From assembly GCA_027604665.1 (NCBI GenBank), contig JADGIZ010000483.1, positions 1 through 12,980 on the forward strand: a DNA stretch of 12,980 bases. Direction: 5' to 3'. The position numbers and the translations under genes are program-made. This document shows, piece by piece, positions 1 through 7,753 of the stretch (positions within the stretch are counted from its first letter, which is position 1; each line of letters opens with the position of its first letter). The DNA comes from Polyrhizophydium stewartii. Its lineage: Eukaryota; Chytridiomycota; Chytridiomycetes; Rhizophydiales. The notes below the pieces were generated by a model. It was given only the letters and a program-made list of their open reading frames with translations. It made no database searches and was not told where the DNA came from.

Positions 1-1600
1 CCAAGCTCTGGATGCCTGCTGCTTCCGTCTGCTCTGCCATCTTGGTCTGCTGTACCGCACCTTGTTTTCTTTCATCCACACCCGCTCTGATCTCTTTCTG
101 TCAAAGACAACAACTAAACTGTCATCCGGACATGTGTTGACGCAAGCTAGCGAGAAGTGCTTGCTCAGCTGCGCCTTATTCTGAATGAGCAAGTGCACCA
201 CCGAGGCCGTGAGCATCTTCGCCTTGGTCAAGCCAACCTGCCCTTCCACTGCTGAAAACTGAGCAGACCATGTACGGCTTGGTCATTGTTCTCAGCCGAC
301 CTGCTTGTGTTCCTGTTTCCAGGAGCATGCGCACCAAATGGCGGTCGCTCAAAGGCCGCTCGCCTTTGCACCTTTGCTTGTGCTTGCTCATCTCAATTGG
401 CCTCTCGACCTGCGATGTGGACAGCCGTATGGCTGCTGATGCGACAAAAGAGCAGCGTCTGACCGCGAACTGCCTTGCCATCACGCAAATTGACCGGCGT
501 ATGGTGCTCCATTGATGTATACAGGGTTTGGCAGAGGCCAGCGATTTACTTGCGCGCAGACGCACGAGCCAGACTTCACCAAGCCATGCATGGCAGAAAG
601 TTGATCTCGGTGGCCACAGCTGAAGTGCAGGGAGATCTCACGCGACCTTGTCATGCCGCCTTCGCGATAGAGGTTGAACCTGTTTGTCGGGTATCGCTTC
701 TGCACAAAATGAAAGCTTGCCAAACACGAGTGTGTCGCCGCCTTTGAAGCATCCGATGCGCTGACCAGAGTTTGCGAGCCACAGCTGCCCTCCCTTGTGC
801 GCCGAGGGCCCAAGAACTGCGCGCTTGTCCTGCAATACCAAAGTGCATTCCATGGAGTCTCCACCAACAACCAAGTCGCGAGCTGCGTTTCTCAGATAGC
901 AACATCGATATCTGGCATGGTGTGGATGGGCATGAACGTTGCGCACCAGGCATCGCCTCACAGCAGTGCGGTGCAATCACGTGCAGCTCGCCGCAGCAGA
1001 ACACGCCGACATTGCGCCGGGCACGCCTGGCCGCAACGAGACACGCTTCGCGCTGGCGTTGTGTGCCGGCAAGCGGTCCTGGTGTGGGACGGCCTCCCGC
1101 ACGCTGGCCTGTCGGTCGAGACGCCAAGGGATCGGCTCGCATCTCTCCGCTGCAGTGCCACACCGCCCGACGGCACCAGCATCGCCACACGGACGACCAT
1201 AAAAAGAGGGCCATCGGGGATTGTCGTCGCCCACCAGCGCTCGCAAGGTACCTCGTGTTAGAGAAGCAGTGCAAGGATACTGTTGTTGGTGACCTTATAA
1301 GGCCACACACACAGGGCAAAGCCAGACGCGTCCTGGCTTTGCCCTCTTTATTGCAGGGCATGAGCAGGCATATGCACACTGGGCGCAACACCTCGCACTG
1401 CACGGCTGCGTCGCTCGCCCCAGCGCGCCCTCGTCGCCGCCTGCCCGCCCTCGGCACCGCTCAGACTGACGCTGCGGTGGCCCCTGCTTCGGCAACCTGC
1501 CCTGCCTCGGCCCTCGGCCGCGCCGCCAACCAACGCCCACACGCCGCTGCCACTTGCTTCCGACACGCCGCAGCACCTCCATCACGAACCGAGCCGCCGC
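1..1600. other. Gene-poor left flank, no supportable gene
   Basis: I read all six frames and found no ORF with recognisable domain motifs, convincing splice structure or consistent codon bias. The first 1,250 bases are less GC-rich than the gene block to the right, which fits intergenic or decayed repeat DNA. The one structured item is a minus-strand poly(A)-site-like arrangement at about 1300-1352, listed separately. Scattered minus-strand ORF pieces between 300 and 980 vaguely resemble the region before a copia integrase (a short GH...MHGLVKSG stretch near 550-620), but they are frame-broken and too weak to call. Confidence 0.5.
1301..1352 (-). terminator. Poly(A)-site-like structure: AATAAA, stem-loop, GU-rich tract
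   Basis: Read on the minus strand, AATAAA (1352-1347) is followed directly by a perfect 13-bp inverted repeat (arms 1333-1345 and 1313-1325, 7-nt loop containing ACGCGT). A TGTGTGTGTGG tract follows (about 1303-1313). AATAAA plus a downstream GU-rich element is the usual eukaryotic poly(A)-site layout. The TAA inside AATAAA would also be an in-frame stop after a CAA codon, exactly as at the end of the lipase gene at 5335. I cannot identify the minus-strand gene that would end here, so the site may be an orphan. Confidence 0.35.
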
Positions 1601-1601
1601 C

Positions 1602-1983
1602 ATGTCCGCCAACAGCCAAGACTGCCAAAGTGAGCACGCCGCCCCGCTTGCTGCCGTCTTCCTCCTCCGGCCCTTGTCTCGACCTGCTGCACGGCTGCTG
1701 ACCGACCACTCCAAACCAGGCGTCGCCGCGCCGGCTGCCGAACCCGCTCAGGTGAGCAGACAACCTGAAGTTCACTGGCTACCGAATGCGCCTGCGTTCA
1801 ACGGGCTGCCTGCCATACGCAGGTCCTGAGCTGCGTCGTCCTGCAAGACAGCTGATTCCCTTCCTCTGCGACCCGCCTGCCACGGATGCTCCCGAACGCG
1901 GGCATCGACGGCTGCTGCGCCTGCCTTTCTCCGCCATTGCCCGCTGCCGGTGTCCGACCTCGCAGCCCGCAACGACTGGCTTG
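1602..1983 (+). other. Candidate 5' exons of the NRPS-like gene (tentative)
   Basis: ATG 1602 has a strong Kozak context (CCGCCGCCATGTCCG). After 28 coding nt comes a good intron, 1630-1719: donor GTGAGC, branch CTGAC at 1698-1702, acceptor ending CAG. A 32-nt exon (1720-1751) then reaches another GTGAGC donor. If the next acceptor is the CAG ending at 1851, a 44-codon phase-0 exon (1852-1983) runs to a third GTGAGC donor. The encoded residues are not recognisably part of a condensation domain. The alternative acceptor at 1822 hits a stop after ten codons. The link to the downstream NRPS exons is therefore inference from strand, spacing and donor type only. Confidence 0.25.
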
Positions 1984-2028
1984 GTGAGCACATGAGACTC
2001 AAACGGAACTTGGATCAGTCCGGAAACC

Positions 2029-3396
2029 ATGTCTTACACATGCTCTCTCCTTCGATCTCTCAACGGCGACCTCGGTCTGGCACCTCCGCAGCATGCTGTC
2101 GCTGTTGCATCGCCGTCGACCGAAGCCGAACTCGGTGCCAGTGACGTCACCGACACCGCCTTCTGGCTTTCGCGGCTCACCGCTTCCGCCGCGCTGTCCC
2201 TTGGCGGCCCGCGCTCCCCGCCCGGCCTCGTCCCCGCGCCGACCTTGCGCACCGTCCCGCTGCCCGCCGCCGCCGGCCTCTCGACCCCCGCCGTCGCCGC
2301 CGCCGCCGCCGCCACGCTCGCCAAGTCCAAGCGCTCGAGCGACGTCGTTGTGGGCATCGACGTCGCTGGCACCGACTCCGCCGCCTGGTGAGCCGCCCAT
2401 GCCCTGCTCCTGCATTCAGCCATCCTGCTCGCCTGCCATTTACTGACGCTCGCTGCCCCACTCTCACCCGCGGACGCCACCACGCAGCACCATTGTCCCC
2501 GTCCGCATCGCGCTCGACGACTCGACCGCGGCCTCTGATGCTGTCTCAGCGGCCGCCGAGTCCGTCCGCGCGGCCACCGAGCAGTCGCCCGTCGATCTCG
2601 CCCAGGTCCGTGCTTGGTGCGGCCTCTCGCCCTCGGACCCGGTCTGCGACGTCGCGTTGTGTGTTGGAAAGGCCAGCAACGCTTCGCTCGCGGCCGACCT
2701 TGCCTCGACCGCCGCCGCCATTGCCCTCGCCGTCGACACCAGCGCCGACGGCGGCTCGGTCATGAGCATCCACGACGGCCGCATGCTCGACGATGATCAG
2801 GTGGCGTCGGTGGCTTTGAACGCAGCCGACCTCATGAGTGGCAAGTCGATCAAAGAGATCACTGAGACTGCAATCAAGCGGGATACGCCGACTATGACGT
2901 GGCCAAAGATCACTCTCAGCAACGAGACGCTTGCCGAGCTTGCATCTGTCGGCGACTTTGTCGACGCATATCCAGCGACGCCGCTGCAGGCAGGCATGGT
3001 CGCGGCCACGATGCAGGACGCGCGCGCATATGTCAACCAGGTGCCGCTGCGTGCGACGCGCACCGTGTCGCTCGAGTCGCTGCGCGGTGCTCTGCGCGCA
3101 GTCGTGCAGCACCACGCGATCCTGCGCACGTCGTTTGTGTCGACGGTCGCAGGCGGCATCGTGCAGGTCGTGCGCGCCAGTGCCGACGCCGCAGAGTGCG
3201 TGGCCGTGGCTGCGCCGCTCGCGCAGCACCTCGCGGCAGACAAGGCGCGCGGCTTCTCGCTCGCAGACGCAAGCTGGATCCGCGCCGCGCTCGTGTGCGA
3301 CCCGGCCGGCTCGGCGCAGCATGTCGTTGTGACGATCCATCACGCGCTGTATGACGGCTGGTCGCTGCCGATGATCATGCGCGACCTCGCAGCTAT
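2029..3396 (+). pseudogene. NRPS fragment: C-terminal half of one C domain plus N-terminal half of a second, cut by an LTR
   Basis: The family forms peptide bonds between carrier-bound amino acids in non-ribosomal peptide (e.g. siderophore) synthesis. The first coding stretch (2029-2387) reads as the part of a C domain after its active site: LLRSLNGDLGLAPP, then FWLSRLTASA, then TLAKSKRSSDVVVG. A 100-nt intron (2388-2487: GTGAGC donor, CTGAC branch, CAG acceptor) is followed in phase by TIVPVRIALD and the end of that domain. A second C domain then starts with YPATPLQAGM (about 2966-2998), HHAILRTSF (about 3108-3137) and HHALYDG at 3338-3358, so its catalytic motif is intact. Homology stops at RDLAA(I), where a copia LTR begins; the reading frame then meets a stop at 3425-3427 inside the LTR. 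No adenylation or carrier domain is visible. ATG 2029 is only the first in-frame Met; the true 5' end is unknown (an in-frame TGA lies at 1993). Domain identity is well supported, functionality is not. Confidence 0.7.
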
Positions 3397-3817
3397 TGAA
3401 TGCGTCGAAGCGTCCAGTGGCAAGTAGAAGAAGGAAAGAGTTTGTTATTGAGCTTTTCAGAAAGGCAGAGTGCGACGGCTCGCCTTTTAAGCGATTCAAG
3501 GAGTGATGCGGTGGCACGCGGCGCAGTCCAATCAGAAATGCGCCGATGGCACGCAGTGTGACGTGGAGGAGTGATGGAAAACAAGCGATTAGGAAATGGG
3601 CGCGGGGGAGCAGGCCAGACCCCGAGAGTTCGGTGGCGCTGAGACCGGTGGAGGCGCCGGGAGGCACTGAAACATGTGGAGGCACTCGGAGGGCGTTGCA
3701 AAGGGCCCTGAGTCGGGGCCTGACGCGACGGTGATGCGTTGTGTGACGTATGTGTTGTGTGACGCGCCCAGAGGAGCCAAGATACACCCTCGCGGTCCAG
3801 AACTTGTCCATTCAACA
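3397..3817 (-). repeat. 3' LTR of the copia element
   Basis: The minus-strand sequence starts TGTTGAATGG right after a GAGGGGGG tract and ends GCATTCA, giving the TG...CA ends expected of an LTR, about 421 bp. The far end could be 3394 if it is taken as an imperfect inverted repeat of the start (CATTCAATA against TGTTGAATG). A TTAAAAGG box at about 3481-3493 and an AATAA-like stretch after it could be the LTR promoter and poly(A) region. The other LTR of this element is not in the window, so the length rests on end motifs and on the point where NRPS homology stops. Confidence 0.65.
3481..3493 (-). promoter_or_regulatory. Possible TATA-like box inside the LTR
   Basis: Minus-strand CGCTTAAAAGGCG lies in the 3' half of the LTR, roughly where copia LTRs place their U3 promoter. 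Only the motif and its position support it. Confidence 0.25.
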
Positions 3818-3825
3818 CCCCCCTC
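3818..3825 (-). other. Polypurine tract next to the LTR
   Basis: The minus strand reads GAGGGGGG directly before the LTR start TGTTGAATG, overlapping the pol stop codon (TGA at 3826-3824). A purine run ending exactly at the LTR is the plus-strand DNA priming site of LTR retrotransposons. This junction fixes both the orientation and the LTR boundary. Confidence 0.75.
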
Positions 3826-4915
3826 AACGGGTGGAATGAGGATAAAGGCTCATACCTTCGCGATGTTGAATGAAGCGAGTTGAAGCAAGAGGCTTGGTCA
3901 GTGTGTCTGCGACCATCTCTTGAGTTGGCTTGTACTGTCGCGGCCGAGCGACAGGGCCTCGGTGAAATCATACAAATGAACAAGAAAGGTGCGCTGACGC
4001 GGGCGGCAGACTTGCCCCCGCGTTAGTCGCTTGATAACGACAGACGACTGTGAAGTACCTTGTGCTCGGAAGACTACATGTACTGGGGCTTGACAATGCC
4101 CAGGTCAAAGAGGTCGCGCACAAAGTGGTAACGCACATCAATGTGCTTGTTGGTTGCATGTCAGCGTGAGTTGCCGATGATCTGGCTGATGGCCGACTTA
4201 GAGTCCATCTCGAGTGTAATGGGGTACGTGCCCTCGATGCCGAGCTCCTCGGCAAAGTTGCCAAGGAAGATGAGCTCCTGGCATGCCGTCGAGGCGGACA
4301 CGTACTCAGCTTCCGTCGAGGAGAGCGTCACATTCGATTGACGCTTGGAGAGCCAGGATATGGGAGACGTTCCTGCAAAGAAGATGTACCCAGATGTAGA
4401 TCGACGAGTAGTAATGTCCCCTGCCCAGTCCGCATCGCAGCACCCATGGATCTGGAAGTCGAGTGTATCACCTCCAAGAATGAGGTGCAGATCTGCGGTG
4501 CCCTTGACGTAGCGTAGGACGCGCTCAATGGCGTACCAGTGGACGTCGGAGTAGGCGGCCGAATGGCGCGAGCGTAGACCGACTGCGGTGGCGAGATCCG
4601 GGCGTGTAGCGACCATGGCGTACATGAGCGAGCCGATTGCTTCGCGGTATGGCTTGTCGCAGAGGGGCTCGTCTGCAGAGAGCATAGGCAGTGGCGGCGC
4701 TGAAGCTTCAAAGGGTGTACCGATTGGACGCGCATCCGTCATGTTGTAGCGAGCGAGAATGCTTTGAAGGTACTCCGACTGAGAGAGCCGAATGATGCGC
4801 TTCTTGCGATCGCGAGTGATGCGCACGCCGAGACAGAGGTCGACTGGGCCCCTATCCTTCATCTGGAACTTGGACGCGGGACCAGACTTGATGCGGTTGA
4901 CAGTGTCCATGTGCT
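3824..4915 (-). pseudogene. Ty1/copia pol remnant: end of reverse transcriptase plus RNase H
   Basis: The minus-strand reading shows the copia pattern: FQMKDRGPVDLCLGVRI, SQSEYLQSILARYNM, then the RNase H motifs CDADWAGD, SSTEAEY and MDSKSAISQI, and near the end HIDVRYHFVRDL and MVADTLTKPL, finishing at a TGA (3826-3824). The enzyme would remove the RNA strand and help copy the element. It is broken three ways. Sequence upstream of FQMKD, with the YxDD catalytic site, is lost at 4915. An in-frame TGA lies at 4163-4161. A 143-bp LTR with a 5-bp duplicated target (148 bp in all, so frame-breaking) is inserted at 3936-4078. Downstream of that insertion the original frame resumes exactly. The family is certain; the gene is dead. 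Confidence 0.9.
3936..4078. mobile_element. 143-bp solo LTR with 5-bp target-site duplication
   Basis: The sequence begins TGTCGCGG and ends GACTACA (TGT...ACA ends). It is bounded by identical 5-mers TGTAC at 3931-3935 and 4079-4083, the target duplication size usual for copia-type integration. It interrupts the conserved 3' end of pol, and pol homology continues in frame after the element and one TGTAC are discounted. A copy with three mismatches over 143 positions is at 4916-5058, exactly 980 bp away. Both orientations give TG...CA ends, so strand is left open. No coding capacity. Confidence 0.85.
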
Positions 4916-5058
4916 TGTCGCGGCCGAGCGACAGGGCCTCGGTGAAATCATACAAATGAACATGAAAGGCGCGCTGACGCGGGCAGCAGACTTGCCCCCG
5001 CGTTAGTCGCTTGATAACGACAGACGACTGTGAAGTACCTTGTGCTCGGAAGACTACA
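4916..5058. repeat. Second copy of the 143-bp LTR, without target duplication
   Basis: It is identical to 3936-4078 except at three positions (A/T at 3983/4963, T/C at 3990/4970, G/A at 4005/4985) and has the same orientation and exact same ends. Its flanks differ: GTGCT on the left, CACGG on the right. On the left it abuts the truncated end of copia pol and happens to extend that reading frame to 5120. The missing target duplication together with the truncated neighbour points to recombination or deletion at this LTR rather than a simple insertion. Confidence 0.8.
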
Positions 5059-5139
5059 CACGGGGGCAAGAATGTTGTGCTCACTCTGCACCTGAGTGTT
5101 GTGCTTGTGAAATAAGCCAAACACAGAAACCCCAGTATT

Positions 5140-5286
5140 GTACTTTGCCAGGCTTTGTCTTTGCTTTATTGCATACTGCATATATGGCGCGGACTACTGG
5201 CACAACAAAGAATGCCTGCCCTTGTCAGCACGCCTTTTATATTCATTCATGTGATTTTACAAAGGCCCTGTTGTTTGGCTGCTACA
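5140..5286. repeat. Third, inverted and decayed copy of the same LTR family
   Basis: The plus strand from about 5224 to 5286 aligns with the reverse complement of the 143-bp LTR. In a 63-nt hand alignment ending in ACA, 14 positions differ, of which 10 are C-to-T or G-to-A relative to the younger copies. Weaker similarity with length differences extends left to about GTACTT at 5140; the true left end is unclear. No target duplication was found. Its composition is visibly more AT-rich than the other two copies. Confidence 0.55.
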
Positions 5287-5319
5287 TCTCTTAATTATAT
5301 GACAATCCAGATTAAATAT

Positions 5320-5339
5320 GAGAAGTGCTTCTCTTTATT
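5320..5339 (-). terminator. Lipase poly(A) signal overlapping the stop codon, followed by a small hairpin
   Basis: On the minus strand the last codons are CAA TAA AGA, so the AATAAA signal (5339-5334) contains the stop codon (5337-5335). Right after it GAGAAG-CA-CTTCTC (5333-5320) can form a 6-bp hairpin. The arrangement, including the CAA-TAA-AGA words, is the same as at 1352-1313. The signal being this early implies a very short 3' UTR. Confidence 0.5.
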
Positions 5340-7080
5340 GGGACTTGAGAATGGCAATGACTCGATCCCAAACCTTGTGCCTGGCATCTGTTGCCCAAAG
5401 AAAGTCAAGGTGCTCATAGTCCTGCCGCGCAGACTCGACATCAGCATGCTTCTCGCCATGCCGGATGCCCAGCTGAGCATCAGCATCTGTTGGTGCGCAC
5501 CTCCACAACATGGATCTTGGCGTGATCGGGCAGGTGCTTCTCAAGATACGCAACATCAGAGATGTTGTCGCTCCCGCCGCAGAACAGATGCACATGCTTC
5601 GTTGTGATGTGCTTGGTCGGATACGGATACGGGGCCACCAGATCACGCATCTGCGTGTGGCCGCGCAACGGCAGGCCAAGCAGTCCGGCGTGGCTCGATG
5701 CGAATGGTCGGAACTTCCTGCCGTTGATGATCTGGAACCAGTGCTGTTGGGGCAGTGCGTCAGCAGCCGTGAAAGTGCCGCACAAGCCGCACGCCACGCA
5801 AGTCATGGCAGTGACAAACCACGACGCTTTTGACGCTCGAGTCCGAGAACACGTTGCGGAAGAGAATACGCTTGCGCTCCTCGGACCCAAGGCGGTCGCA
5901 GCGCCACCCGAACACGACTCGGAACGCCAACTCAATGATGGCCGCATACACGGGCAACGGCAGCACGCTGCGCAGGCTGCCAGCGAGCGGCAGGAACGAG
6001 TGCTTGCCGAACACGCCAAAGAGCATGTGCGGGTCGACCACATGCAGCATGCTGCCGACGGCCGAGCTCGAGATGGGCATGGGCTTCATGGCTGGCGCGA
6101 GCGCAACAAACGTGTGGATCTTGGAATTGAGGTCGGCACAAAGCGACAGCGCGGCGAACGCCTGCGCCGTGCCCTGCGAGTATCCGATGTATGCCAGCTG
6201 GCGGTGGCCCGTCTGCGCAAGCACGTGGTCGACGACGGCCGGCATGTCAAGCTGCGAAAGCTCGTCAATGGCAAAGTCCCAGAACTGCGTGCCGTGCGAC
6301 CTGTCGCGGGACGGGTCGAGCGCCGTGTGGCCGTTGCTGTACTTGTTTCCGCGGCTGTTGGCCAGCCAGACGTCGAAGCCGGCGTCGGCCAGCACCATGG
6401 CCAAGTTACGGTCCGGCCGCACGTTGCACACAAAGACGTCGCTGCTGATCGAGAGGCCATGCCACACGACGACGGGCGGCCGCGCGAACGGCAGCGCGTG
6501 GCCGTCGGACGTGGTGCCGCCGCGCGGCCCGGGGATGCGCTGCAGGCCAAGTACGAAGCCGTCGCGGCACACCGCCGAGTGCTCCTCGCACGGGTATCCC
6601 CTGCGCGCAACCGGCTCGCCGTCAGCAGCGATCTGGTGGCCGGTTGCCGTAACATCCGCACGTGCGCCAAGCAGGTGTTTGGGACTGGCTGCACCGCCTT
6701 TCCGGCGGGCTCGACGCCTGTCGCACTGGCGCTCTGCGAAAGGGAACAGAACGAGCGAACATGTGTGCCGAAGCGCACGCACCAGTACTTGATGAACTCG
6801 CGGGCCGAGTGCAGCTTCGCGAGATCCGCGATGATGGCCGACTCGCCAGCTTCATAAAAGTCTCGGTCGGTCCTGCGCCGCCGCAGGCAGCCGCGGCGGC
6901 CGGCGAGAGCAGCGGCAGAGCGAGCCGCGAGCGGCGAGCCAGCCAGATGTGTCAGTGAGGTGTCTGCAACCAGGCGGGAGCCTGCGGTCGCGCACGCGCC
7001 GCCGCTGCGCGCCGATGGCTTGACAATAAGGCGCTCCACACAGTGTGCCTCCGTGGCATCCAGATGTGTGAGCTTACCAT
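5335..7080 (-). CDS. Acid lipase / steryl ester hydrolase (AB-hydrolase lipase), multi-exon
   Basis: It likely hydrolyses sterol esters or triacylglycerols at lipid droplets, membranes or the vacuole, as in the TGL1/YEH/lysosomal acid lipase family. Supported exons are 6872-6783, 6600-5820, 5743-5501 and 5421-5335; junction phases agree. Motifs in order: AIIADLAKL...REFIKYW, GYPCEEH..RDGFVLGLQRIP (lipase-associated N-terminal region), HGLSISSD (oxyanion hole), NSRGN, nucleophile elbow GYSQG (Ser codon 6179-6177), HWFQI, catalytic Asp in GGSDN (5569-5567) and catalytic His in YEHLDFLW (5412-5410). All three triad residues are present, so it is probably active. Introns 6601-6782, 5744-5819 and 5422-5500 are GT-AG; the second has a CTGAC branch site. 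The 5' end is tentative: ATG 7080-7078 with exon 7080-7040 joins in phase to 6872 and gives about 413 residues, normal for the family. It is divergent from the small membrane protein gene. Confidence 0.85.
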
Positions 7081-7225
7081 GGTGCCTGCTTGGCCAGCAT
7101 CGCCGTCGCCGTGCGTGTTGTCGCTGCCGGCGGAGGTGCGAGCAGGCGAGATCGGCCGGTGTGCGGCGAGTCCTCAGGTCGGCCAGGCCGGGGGTTGGCG
7201 ACGTGCAGCTCTCGTGCTGGCGCTC

Positions 7226-7697
7226 ATGCCGCCAGTGACGCCCACGACGCCCGCGACGCCCGCCGCGGCTGCCCCGACTGCGTCTGCAGCAGCAGCAGCA
7301 CGGCTTTCGCCTGACCCTGCGACGGCCATGGGCGTGGGCGACACGGCAGGCCCGTCAAGCACGCTGAGCGCGTCGGCCAGCAGCGTGGCCATCGATCCCA
7401 CCGATCCCAAGCTGCTCGAGCCAACCAGCGAGGCTGCCAGCGACTCGGGCGAGTGGACGTTCCTGCACGCCGTCGTGCTGGTGCACCTTGTCCTGGTTGC
7501 GGCGGTGCTGGCCAAGTGCGTGCAGTCGCTGCTGCGCAAGAGCGGGTGGGCGGCCGCCCGTCGCTGCGCCGGCGGCTTGATCTGAGCTGACTGGCAACAC
7601 CCTCCCCACAACCAGCACGGCCGCGGTGTGGTGGCGGGATGACCGTGTGCGGCTGCGCGACCTGCGCAACATGCGGCGGCTGCGGCACCTCATCTGA
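7226..7697 (+). CDS. Small single-pass membrane protein, unknown function, two exons
   Basis: I do not recognise the family. Exons 7226-7545 and 7616-7697 encode 133 residues. The intron 7546-7615 (70 nt) has a GTGGGC donor, CTGAC branch and CCAG acceptor, and the phases match. Residues 1-78 are rich in Ala, Pro, Ser and Thr with no charge clusters until an acidic stretch (SEAASDSGEW). Residues 79-100 (FLHAVVLVHLVLVAAVLAKCV) form one hydrophobic helix. The last 33 are basic (WWRDDRVRLRDLRNMRRLRHLI). By the positive-inside rule the C-terminus should be cytosolic. An in-frame upstream ATG at 7079 with an ideal Kozak context would add 49 residues. ATG 7226 is preferred because clear coding bias begins there. 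If unspliced, the frame ends at 7585 with a different tail. Confidence 0.6.
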
Positions 7698-7753
7698 GCA
7701 GCGGCAGCCGTGTGTATTGGCCGTCGCTCGCCGGGACCGGGGGCCGGCGGCGG

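Larger units (their letters stand above)
3397..4915 (-). mobile_element. Truncated Ty1/copia retrotransposon: 3' LTR, PPT and 3' part of pol
   Basis: On the minus strand the order is the end of reverse transcriptase, RNase H, pol stop codon, polypurine tract (3825-3818) and LTR (3817-3397). This is the 3' end of a copia-type element, where RNase H lies last in pol. Gag, protease, integrase and the reverse transcriptase core with its YxDD active site are absent, as is a matching 5' LTR. The left boundary falls inside the NRPS coding sequence. The right boundary is abrupt, at a 143-bp LTR of another family (4916-5058). A solo LTR of that second family interrupts pol at 3936-4078. The element is a non-autonomous, mutated remnant. 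Confidence 0.85.

Noticed and set aside
300..980. Minus-strand ORF pieces resembling a copia pre-integrase region (GH..QLSAMHGLVKSG)
   Set aside because: The similarity is short, needs several frame changes and lacks zinc-finger or catalytic integrase residues, so it could be chance.
1313..1345. Bacterial-type intrinsic terminator
   Set aside because: The stem-loop lacks a T-tract of that type in either direction. The eukaryotic context (AATAAA, TG repeats, introns elsewhere) explains it better.
2546..3811. Minus-strand ORF of 421 codons
   Set aside because: It runs from the LTR into the antisense of the NRPS exons and has no domain signal. The LTR part is noncoding.
3936..5058. Reading the two 143-bp repeats as the LTRs of a single 1.1-kb element
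   Set aside because: The left copy alone has a perfect 5-bp target duplication, and pol continues across it. No primer-binding site or polypurine tract lies next to the right or left copy. Kept only as an alternative in the findings.
5562..6857. Plus-strand ORF of 431 codons
   Set aside because: It is the complement of the lipase exons, which have a full catalytic triad and splice signals on the minus strand.
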